From Clostridium sp. SCN 57-10 (GTDB lineage Bacteria; Bacillota; Clostridia; Oscillospirales; Butyricicoccaceae), in assembly GCA_001725215.1 (NCBI GenBank), contig MEFT01000009.1, forward strand, positions 1 through 21,035: a stretch of 21,035 nt of DNA. Direction: 5' to 3'. A program made the position numbers and the translations under genes. The notes under the pieces are model-generated. The model was given only the letters and a program-made list of their open reading frames with translations, did no database searches and was not told the DNA's origin. Positions 15,624-21,035 of the stretch are shown here, in pieces; the first letter of the stretch is position 1; each line of letters begins with the position of its first letter.

Positions 15624-15645
15624 GCCCGCCGAATTGACGGCGGGC
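15624..15645 (-). terminator. Rho-independent terminator of the CotF-like gene
   Basis: On the minus strand GCCCGCCG, a 6-base loop and CGGCGGGC form a perfect 8-bp stem, followed after two bases by TTGTTTTTTG. It lies 28 bases beyond the stop codon. Confidence 0.85.
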
Positions 15646-15672
15646 GAAGGCAAAAAGCGTATGGTGCGCGGC

Positions 15673-16131
15673 TTAGTTGTACATGCCGTTTTTGGCCATA
15701 TAGTCGTAGAGTTCTTTACCGTGGTTCTGCTCTTCCTTCTGGATGTGCGACAATGTGTCGCGCAACGTGGCGTTGCAGAATTCGAAAACGCTGGTGTTAT
15801 AGGCCGACGAGGCGTGCTTCTCAATGGCAAGCAGGTCTTGGCACATAAACTGATCGTCTTTCTTATTCTGCGGGTTTGCACCCATGCCATAAGTCGCGGT
15901 TGCGTTGTCCTGCGGAGATTGCGGTGCCGGACCGATGTTAGGCGTTCCGCCGTTCATGATCTGCGTAATGGTGTCAAGGTGCTGCTGCTCTTCGTTTTGC
16001 AGCTTGCCAAGCAGGTTCTGAAGCTGCGAATCGTGCGCCTGGGAGGCATATCTGCCGTACTTCTCGACGCAAAGCTGTTCCTGCGCTTTCAGGTCTTTCA
16101 GAAGATCATTTTCTTTGGGGGTAAGCGTCAT
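15673..16131 (-). CDS. CotF-like ferritin-fold protein (spore coat family)
   Basis: A 152-residue helical protein of the coat F / ferritin-like family. Two helical halves each carry an acidic-His motif: NEEQQHLDTI (about residues 45-54) and KEEQNHGKEL near the C-terminus, with further glutamates in KAQEQLCVEKYG and LLAIEKHASSAY. A Gly/Pro/Asn-rich loop separates the halves. Some relatives are spore coat components; the paired motifs also suit a metal site. The start at 16131 has GAGGTGA upstream; the much longer open frame beyond it is antisense to the KamA gene. A terminator follows. Spore localisation is inferred from the family and from a possible sporulation-type promoter. Confidence 0.85.
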   Translation of the reverse strand: MTLTPKENDLLKDLKAQEQLCVEKYGRYASQAHDSQLQNLLGKLQNEEQQHLDTITQIMNGGTPNIGPAPQSPQDNATATYGMGANPQNKKDDQFMCQDLLAIEKHASSAYNTSVFEFCNATLRDTLSHIQKEEQNHGKELYDYMAKNGMYN

Positions 16132-16151
16132 TTTATAATCACCTCGCAGGG

Positions 16152-16180
16152 TAGTATTGGCAGAAAGGGAACGGATATAC
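16152..16180 (-). promoter_or_regulatory. Possible sigma-G/F-like promoter of the CotF-like gene
   Basis: Minus strand GTATA (16180-16176), 17-base spacer and AATACTA (16158-16152), one mismatch from the sigma-G type -10 CATWMTA. The location is 21 bases before the start codon. Such motifs are short, so this is tentative. Confidence 0.35.
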
Positions 16181-16255
16181 AAAAAATGAATGGAAAATAA
16201 ATCAAGCAAATTTCCAGATGGATAATAACAAACTGTTAAGTTTGGATGAAATGCC

Positions 16256-16283
16256 TTGACATTTGCCCGTTTTACCATATAAT
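16256..16283 (+). promoter_or_regulatory. Consensus sigma-A promoter of the KamA-family gene
   Basis: TTGACA (16256-16261), 16-base spacer, TATAAT (16278-16283); both hexamers match the consensus perfectly. The start codon lies about 50 bases downstream, behind AAGGAGG. Confidence 0.88.
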
Positions 16284-16332
16284 TTTGTGTTAATTTACAA
16301 TCGGATGACGACTTTGGACAAGGAGGAAACCA

Positions 16333-17445
16333 ATGGACTGGAAAACGAGCATCAAAGATGCGATCAAAACGCCCGCGGAACTGCGTCGGCGTGCACCTGC
16401 ACTGGCGAAGGTCGGCACCCGGCTGGACGAGGTGGCAGAGCGCTTCCCCATGTGCGTTCCCGATTATTATTTGTCGCTTATCGATCCGAGTGACCCGGAC
16501 GACCCCATTGCGCGGCTGTGCATCCCGTCGGATGACGAGCTGCGCGCGGGCGGCGCGTTTGATACGAGTGGAGAGGCGGAAAACACCAAGTTGGACGGCT
16601 TGCAGCATAAATATTCGCAGACTGCAATGGTGCTTTCGACCAATCGCTGCGCCATGTATTGCCGCCACTGCTTCCGCAAGCGCATGGTGGGGCTGAGCGA
16701 AGAAGAGACCCTGCGCCGCTTTGATGAAATGGCGGACTATATCGCGCGGCACGACGAGATTACCAACGTGCTTATTTCGGGCGGCGACGCCTTTATGAAC
16801 AGCGCGTCCATCATTGCACATTATTTAGAGCGCCTAAGCGCCATGCCGCATATTCAGATGGTACGCTTCGGTACCCGCATTCCCGTGGTACTGCCGCAGC
16901 GTATTACGGAGGATAACGAGCTGCTCACCGTGCTTGAAGAGTATGGCAAGCAGCTGCGCCTTTACGTTGTGACGCAGTTTAACCACCCGCGCGAGCTGAC
17001 CGAGCAGGCGCAGGCGGCGGTTGACGCGCTTATGCGCCGCGGCGTCACCGTGTCAAACCAGACCGTGCTGCTACGCGGCGTCAATGACGACGCCGATACG
17101 CTGGAGCAGCTGATGAACGGGCTGACACGCGTTGGCATTGTACCTTACTATGTGTTTCAGTGCCGCCCGGTCAGGGGCGTGCAGGATCGCTTTCAGGTGC
17201 CGCTGCACCGCGCGCTTGCCATCGTGGAGGAGGCGAAAAGCCGCTTGAACGGACACGCAAAGCGGTTTCGCTTCGTGATGTCGCACGTCACGGGAAAACT
17301 TGAAATTCTGGGCGAGCTGCCTGATGGGCGCATGCTGTTTCAATATCATCAGGCCAAGCATCCAGACGATCACAGCCGCGTATTTGCCGCAACGGTCGCG
17401 CCCGAGCAGCTATGGCTCGACGAAATCCCGCCCGTGCAGGCATGA
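16333..17445 (+). CDS. KamA-family radical SAM protein (aminomutase-like), substrate uncertain
   Basis: A 370-residue radical SAM enzyme related to lysine 2,3-aminomutase. The [4Fe-4S] motif CxxxCxxC is at Cys106, Cys110 and Cys113, followed by the SAM-binding LISGGDAF and the family stretches RFGTRIPVVLP and NQTVLLRGVND. It is shorter than the classic enzyme (about 416 residues). Where that enzyme has QCDLSLG and a GGGGK PLP-lysine loop, this one has QCRPVRG (Arg278) and VMSHVTGK (Ser317, Lys322). The two aspartates that hold the lysine side chain are therefore missing, so lysine is unlikely as a simple substrate. Start and ribosome site (AAGGAGG) are clear. It is a single-gene unit with a perfect promoter and a terminator. 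Confidence 0.88.
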   Translation: MDWKTSIKDAIKTPAELRRRAPALAKVGTRLDEVAERFPMCVPDYYLSLIDPSDPDDPIARLCIPSDDELRAGGAFDTSGEAENTKLDGLQHKYSQTAMVLSTNRCAMYCRHCFRKRMVGLSEEETLRRFDEMADYIARHDEITNVLISGGDAFMNSASIIAHYLERLSAMPHIQMVRFGTRIPVVLPQRITEDNELLTVLEEYGKQLRLYVVTQFNHPRELTEQAQAAVDALMRRGVTVSNQTVLLRGVNDDADTLEQLMNGLTRVGIVPYYVFQCRPVRGVQDRFQVPLHRALAIVEEAKSRLNGHAKRFRFVMSHVTGKLEILGELPDGRMLFQYHQAKHPDDHSRVFAATVAPEQLWLDEIPPVQA

Positions 17446-17448
17446 ATG

Positions 17449-17484
17449 AAAAAGGGACGATATCTTTTGATAGCGTCCCTTTTT
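17449..17484. terminator. Rho-independent terminator after the KamA-family gene
   Basis: AAAAAGGGACG (17449-17459) pairs with CGTCCCTTTTT (17474-17484); TATC and GATA extend the stem inside after one mismatch, around a TTTT loop. It starts 4 bases after the stop codon. Confidence 0.9.
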
Positions 17485-17635
17485 CGGCATTTTGGGAATA
17501 TCACTTTTGCAAACAAACGCCGCCCTAAGGCGGTTTTCCCTAAGGAAGTATTTTAAAGCAGAGATATCCTTGTGAGCGTCGCGGCTGTGGGTCTAACCGC
17601 AAAAATACGAAATATCCTGAGCCTTTTGATATGAT

Positions 17636-17671
17636 ACCAACCGAAAACAATACATTTTGTTTTCGGTTGGT
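17636..17671. repeat. Perfect 15-bp inverted repeat
   Basis: ACCAACCGAAAACAA (17636-17650), loop TACATT, and its exact complement (17657-17671). It is followed by AATTTTATG. The right arm overlaps the candidate -35 box of the next gene, so it could be an operator; its hairpin could also act as a weak terminator. Confidence 0.85.
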
Positions 17672-17696
17672 AATTTTATGTATGTGGTGATAGAAT
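17667..17696 (+). promoter_or_regulatory. Candidate promoter of the acetyltransferase gene
   Basis: TTGGTA (17667-17672), 18-base spacer and TAGAAT (17691-17696) preceded by TGA (extended -10). The start codon is 48 bases downstream. Confidence 0.55.
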
Positions 17697-17743
17697 AACA
17701 TTACGAAGAAAACTTATAGGCTCTACAGTTTAGGAGAAGAATT

Positions 17744-18619
17744 ATGGTTTTCAGAAATTTCAATAATGAACATGAAGAGGATTTGGCAGCAGCGATTATT
17801 GCAACCATCGACCAAGGTGAAAAATGGATTTTTCAAGGAGCTGAAGATAGCCCTGAATTCGGAGGCTTTATCGATAAGCTGTTTTTCACCGATGGCGATA
17901 CATATGGAACATATTGCGCTTGTGTCTATAAGGGCAAATTAAGATTGCAAATAGGCTTTAATACGGATATGCCTTTGGAAATAAGCAATGAATTGTTATT
18001 GCTTATTTCCAAAGCACGAAAAAACATAAACTCATTTACAAGTGTGTGGTATCCGCCAAGTAATGCGAATCTTGAGAAGTTGTTGTCTACCGCACTTCCT
18101 TGGAAAGCCCAGGGACATAAGACGTATGAGCTTACTTTTGTTAGAGAAGAAGCCATTATAGATATCAATGTTCCGAAAAATATTAAAGTCATTCCTTTTG
18201 AAAAAAAGTATCTTGAAGCAGCCTGTATTATACTTGATAAATCTTTATCTCATACTTTTGACAATCCAAACACAAGCATATTTCTTAATAATAAGCATCA
18301 CTACCTGCAGGAGTGGAATGAAAAAGCTAAAAACGGCGATTGCTGCGTGATGCTTGAAGATAAAGAATTGGTGGGTATATATATCCTTAAAGATACAGAA
18401 ATAGATTTTATCGCTGTCTCAATAGAAAAACAATCCAAGGGTTTGGGGCGTATATTGCTACATCATGCAAAAGAGCATATATTCAATGCATATAAAAAGG
18501 ATCCGGTTCTCTATTGCATTGATAGAAATCCAGATGCTTTACGTTTTTATTTAAGAGAAGGTATGAAAATAACAGGATACTCGGGATATATTTTTTTTGA
18601 AGCTATCCACACAAAGTAA
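17744..18619 (+). CDS. GNAT family N-acetyltransferase, AT-rich and probably acquired
   Basis: A 291-residue protein whose C-terminal half is a GNAT domain. Motif A, with the acetyl-CoA pyrophosphate loop QSKGLG, is at residues 230-235 (FIAVSIEKQSKGLGRILLHHA), followed by NPDALRFYLREGM, the usual motif B. The N-terminal 140 residues are not recognised but could be a degenerate second GNAT-like fold. Substrate unknown. The start is supported by AGGAG at 7 bases. Codon use is strikingly AT-rich (many AAA, ATA and TTA codons) compared with all neighbours. The gene sits alone between two terminators, which points to horizontal transfer. Confidence 0.88.
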   Translation: MVFRNFNNEHEEDLAAAIIATIDQGEKWIFQGAEDSPEFGGFIDKLFFTDGDTYGTYCACVYKGKLRLQIGFNTDMPLEISNELLLLISKARKNINSFTSVWYPPSNANLEKLLSTALPWKAQGHKTYELTFVREEAIIDINVPKNIKVIPFEKKYLEAACIILDKSLSHTFDNPNTSIFLNNKHHYLQEWNEKAKNGDCCVMLEDKELVGIYILKDTEIDFIAVSIEKQSKGLGRILLHHAKEHIFNAYKKDPVLYCIDRNPDALRFYLREGMKITGYSGYIFFEAIHTK

Positions 18620-18632
18620 ATATTGTCGACGA

Positions 18633-18663
18633 AAAAAAGGTCTGGATCTTCCAGACCTTTTTT
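18633..18663. terminator. Bidirectional rho-independent terminator
   Basis: AAAAAAGGTCTGGA (18633-18646), loop TCT, perfect complement TCCAGACCTTTTTT (18650-18663). It serves the acetyltransferase gene and, on the other strand, the convergent DUF1846 gene. Confidence 0.92.
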
Positions 18664-18693
18664 ATTATGCCGTCTCTTAGGGGGCGTCTGTGC

Positions 18694-20181
18694 TTATCTA
18701 TGGAACAGCTTTTTTGTTTGGTAGCGCGGCTCGCAGGTCAGGTTCATGCCGAGTTTGCGGTATACGTCAAGGTCGACCTGCGCAAGAATCACGCTCGAAT
18801 GGGCCTCGCAGCCGCGCAGGCGCGGCAGCTGTGCCACGGCGTGTGCCGCGATGGGGTCGGTGGCGGCGCTGATGGCGAGCGCGATGAGAACCTCGTCGGA
18901 GTGCAGGCGCGGATTGTGGTTGCCCAGCACACCCACCTTAAGCTGCTGAATCGGTTCGATGAGCGATGGGGGAATGAGGTGCGCGCTTTTTTCGATGCCG
19001 CCTAGAGCTTTGACGGCGTTGAGCAGCGCCGCGGCCGAGGCGCCGAGCAGCTCGCTCGTCTTGCCGGTGATCATGGTGCCGTCCGGCAACTCGATGGCGA
19101 CGGCAGGCTGGTCGCACGTATCGCGCGCACGGTCGCGCGCGGCGGGAACGACCGCACGGTTCTCGGGCGCAATGCCCGTCTGGTTCATAAGCAGTTCAAG
19201 CTTGTCTACCATTTCCTGTGTGGCGTGTCCACGCCTCAGGTCGCAGCAGGTGGTAAAATAGCGGCGGATAATTTCGTTTTTGGACGCGCTGCGGCATGCT
19301 TCGTCATCAATGATGCAATAGCCAGCCATGTTGACGCCCATATCAGTCGGCGAGCGGTAGGGGCTTTTGCCCGAAATGCGCTCAAACATTGCATTGAGCA
19401 CAGGGAAAATTTCTACGTCGCGGTTATAGTTGACCGTTGTCACACCATAAGCTTCAAGGTGGAAGGGGTCGATCATGTTCACATCGGCAAGGTCGGCCGT
19501 CGCCGCTTCGTAGGCGACGTTGACCGGATGCTTGAGCGGCAGGTTCCAGATGGGGAAGGTTTCAAACTTTGCATAGCCTGCCGCCACACCGTGCAGATGC
19601 TCATGGTAGAGCTGCGAAAGGCAGGTGGCCATTTTGCCGCTGCCCGGGCCGGGCGCGGTGACGACGACGAGCGGACGCGTGGTTTCGATATACTCGTTTT
19701 TGCCGTATCCTTCGGGCGAGACGATGTGCTGAATGTTGACCGGATAGCCCTTGATGGGGAAATGAAGGAAGACACGCACGCCGAGGCGCTCGAGCTTCTG
19801 CTTGAAGGCCTCTGCCGTAGCTTGCCCCGCATACTGCGTGAGCACAACCGAACCGACATACAGCCCGATGCCGCGGAACGCGTCAATGAGACGAAGCACC
19901 TCCGCGTCGTAGGTAATGCCGAGATCGCCACGCATTTTATTTTTTTCAATGTCCGAGGCGCATACGGCAATAACGATTTCGGCCTTTTCCTTCAGGCGCA
20001 GAAGCATTTGCATTTTTGCGTCGGGCGCAAAGCCGGGCAGTACGCGGGAGGCGTGGAAGTCGTCAAAAAGCTTGCCGCCGAACTCCAGGTAGAGCTTGCC
20101 GCCAAAGGCGTCGATGCGCTTTCGGATTTGTTCCGACTGCCGTTCGATATACATGGCGTTGTCAAAGCCGATTCTCGTCAT
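18694..20181 (-). CDS. DUF1846 (UPF0371) family protein
   Basis: A 495-residue protein matching the UPF0371 family in length and sequence. The N-terminus is IGFDNAMYIERQSEQIRKRI, the next part has KLYLEFGGKLFDDFHASRVLPGF, and the middle holds a P-loop-like PGPGSGKMATCLSQLYHE. Structures exist for relatives, but I know of no established function; a nucleotide-binding role is suggested by the glycine loop. The start ATG at 20181 has GGAGGG at 7 bases; an in-frame codon at 20208 lies upstream of that site. A promoter directly precedes the gene, and the citG gene lies 81 bp further upstream on the same strand. Confidence 0.92.
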   Translation of the reverse strand: MTRIGFDNAMYIERQSEQIRKRIDAFGGKLYLEFGGKLFDDFHASRVLPGFAPDAKMQMLLRLKEKAEIVIAVCASDIEKNKMRGDLGITYDAEVLRLIDAFRGIGLYVGSVVLTQYAGQATAEAFKQKLERLGVRVFLHFPIKGYPVNIQHIVSPEGYGKNEYIETTRPLVVVTAPGPGSGKMATCLSQLYHEHLHGVAAGYAKFETFPIWNLPLKHPVNVAYEAATADLADVNMIDPFHLEAYGVTTVNYNRDVEIFPVLNAMFERISGKSPYRSPTDMGVNMAGYCIIDDEACRSASKNEIIRRYFTTCCDLRRGHATQEMVDKLELLMNQTGIAPENRAVVPAARDRARDTCDQPAVAIELPDGTMITGKTSELLGASAAALLNAVKALGGIEKSAHLIPPSLIEPIQQLKVGVLGNHNPRLHSDEVLIALAISAATDPIAAHAVAQLPRLRGCEAHSSVILAQVDLDVYRKLGMNLTCEPRYQTKKLFHR

Positions 20182-20220
20182 AGTCGTTCCCTCCATATCG
20201 TTATTCAATCACAAGCTATT

Positions 20221-20249
20221 ATTATACCGTGACGCGGAAAGGGGCGCAA
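20221..20249 (-). promoter_or_regulatory. Promoter of the DUF1846 gene
   Basis: Minus strand TTGCGC (20249-20244), 17-base spacer, perfect TATAAT (20226-20221), about 39 bases before the start. The -35 box is weak. Confidence 0.6.
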
Positions 20250-20262
20250 CAAGCATTTTTCA

Positions 20263-21035
20263 TCAAATTTCAAAATTTAAACTGTCAAAAAACACGGAAA
20301 CGGCAAGAAGGTCGGCACAGCCGCCCGGGCTGAGGCGCTCATGCGTCAGCGCTTCATCGAGTGCCGATGCGTCCGCAAGCGTGCGGCACACGGCGGCGCG
20401 CGCGCGCACCGACTGCGCGGCAGGCAGTCCGCCCCGTCCAAGTACATTGGTATCGGTCAGCGTGGCCATCAGGCGCAGCAGCGCCGTGACGAGCGCTTCG
20501 TTACGGTCGCTTGCGCCGCACAGCGCGGGCAGCGCGAGGTCGAGCACCGAAGGAAAGCCTGCTTCGGCTTCGCCGCGCACACCCCGCACGCCATGCGCCA
20601 GATACATCTGCTCGCCGCGCGTTTGGGGGGGGCGCGCGTTCAGCGCGCCGTCTTCGCGCGCGCACAGCCCGTCCGCCCTGGCGCCCCTTGCGTCCACGCG
20701 GGTGGCGGCGGCGCACAGCAGGCCGAGTGAAAAGAGCGCGCCCTTGTGGGTATTGACTCCGCCAGTCGCCTCATACATCTCGCGCTCGGCGGCAAGGCCG
20801 ACGGGGCGCAGCGCGTCGAGCGCGGCGCGCGGAGACGCGTGGCGCGTGCCCTCCTCCGCGCAGCGGACGAACCACGGGCGCAGCACGGTCGCGCTTGCGA
20901 GGAAGCTGGCGTAGTCCATGTCGTCGTGCGCGCCGTTGTTTGCGCGGTCGACAAGTCCCGGCTTGGGCGTTGCCCACACCTCTTCATAGAGCGCGTCGGC
21001 CGCAAGCCGCCCGAGCCGCTCGGGCAGCGAGTGAT
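20263..21035 (-). CDS. citG: Triphosphoribosyl-dephospho-CoA synthase (CitG family), 5' end cut by window edge
   Basis: Makes the prosthetic-group precursor 2'-(5''-triphosphoribosyl)-3'-dephospho-CoA used by citrate lyase (or malonate decarboxylase in MdcB relatives) from ATP and dephospho-CoA. About 257 codons are visible and the frame runs open to base 21035 without a good start, so the N-terminus lies outside. Family motifs are TPKPGLVDRANNGAHDDMD, GGVNTHKGALFSLGLL, LTDTNVLGRGG and the C-terminal SPGGCADLLAVSVFF. An internal GTG at 20979 is not the start, since conserved-looking sequence (LAADALYEEVW) precedes it. The partner genes would have to lie to the right; none is in this window. 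Confidence 0.92.
   Translation of the reverse strand, partial: HSLPERLGRLAADALYEEVWATPKPGLVDRANNGAHDDMDYASFLASATVLRPWFVRCAEEGTRHASPRAALDALRPVGLAAEREMYEATGGVNTHKGALFSLGLLCAAATRVDARGARADGLCAREDGALNARPPQTRGEQMYLAHGVRGVRGEAEAGFPSVLDLALPALCGASDRNEALVTALLRLMATLTDTNVLGRGGLPAAQSVRARAAVCRTLADASALDEALTHERLSPGGCADLLAVSVFFDSLNFEI

Larger units (their letters stand above)
17486..17743. other. AT-rich non-coding region before the acetyltransferase gene
   Basis: About 258 bases with no credible gene. It holds a small hairpin CCGCC-CTAA-GGCGG followed by TTTT (17520-17537), CCCTAAGG twice (17523-17530 and 17538-17545), the heptamer ATATCCT twice (17564-17570 and 17612-17618), a perfect 15-bp inverted repeat (17636-17671) and the acetyltransferase promoter. 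I could not match the 17550-17630 part to a known riboswitch or tRNA. Confidence 0.6.

Noticed and set aside
16132..16821. N-terminal extension of the CotF-like protein to 382 residues
   Set aside because: It would run antisense into the KamA-family gene; the family N-terminus and ribosome site are at 16131.
17581..17600. Possible integron attC-like core (GTCTAAC) before the acetyltransferase gene
   Set aside because: Only one core-like heptamer is present, with no paired core in the expected place; the match is likely chance.
17486..17743. tRNA or riboswitch in the gap before the acetyltransferase gene
   Set aside because: No T-arm consensus, cloverleaf or known riboswitch core could be found.
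19225..20232. 335-codon open frame on the plus strand opposite the DUF1846 gene
   Set aside because: Antisense to a clear conserved gene, with no ribosome site or recognisable domain.

Overview
The window looks like a chromosomal segment of a GC-rich, anaerobic, spore-forming member of the Firmicutes (class Clostridia, probably an Oscillospiraceae-like lineage). The signs are strong AGGAGG-type ribosome binding sites, sigma-A promoters, Firmicutes cell-shape and division genes (zapA, maf, mreC, mreD, PBP2, minD), a CotF-like ferritin-fold protein, a KamA-type radical SAM enzyme and a citG gene. Most of it is ordinary chromosome; only one gene (17744-18619) stands out in base composition.

Layout. 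Bases 1-1615 (minus strand) hold a polar amino acid ABC uptake operon: a lipoprotein substrate-binding protein, then a permease cut by the window edge, separated by a long stem-loop. Bases 1710-3396 (minus) hold an overlapping pair, a CYTH triphosphate-type enzyme and a DUF3810 membrane metalloprotease-like protein. They diverge from zapA and a U32 family protein (3540-5962). Next comes dut-maf-mreC-mreD-(small ORF)-PBP2 (6100-10671), tightly packed and partly overlapping. A separate consensus-like promoter precedes minD, an mgsA-like gene and aspS (10766-13844), which end at a 15-bp terminator hairpin shared with a convergent EamA transporter gene. Bases 14927-17445 carry an unknown lipoprotein, the CotF-like gene and the divergent KamA-family gene. 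An AT-rich acetyltransferase cassette follows, bounded by terminators. Last, on the minus strand, come a DUF1846 (UPF0371) gene and citG, which runs off the right edge.

How the genes fit together. The central block links nucleotide hygiene (dUTPase, Maf), elongation of the cell wall (MreC, MreD, PBP2) and cell division (ZapA, MinD). It is a reduced version of the usual Clostridia cluster: mreB, minC, minE and rodA are not between the genes seen here. The least expected signals are four. (i) The methylglyoxal synthase homologue has substitutions at several catalytic and phosphate-binding positions. (ii) A 48-codon ORF containing three consecutive hairpins joins mreD to PBP2 through ATGA overlaps at both ends. 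(iii) The KamA-family enzyme lacks the lysine-recognising aspartates of lysine 2,3-aminomutase. (iv) The AT-rich acetyltransferase cassette is preceded by a perfect 15-bp inverted repeat that touches its predicted -35 box. I found no CRISPR array, tRNA, rRNA, insertion sequence, prophage or recognisable new multi-gene defence system.
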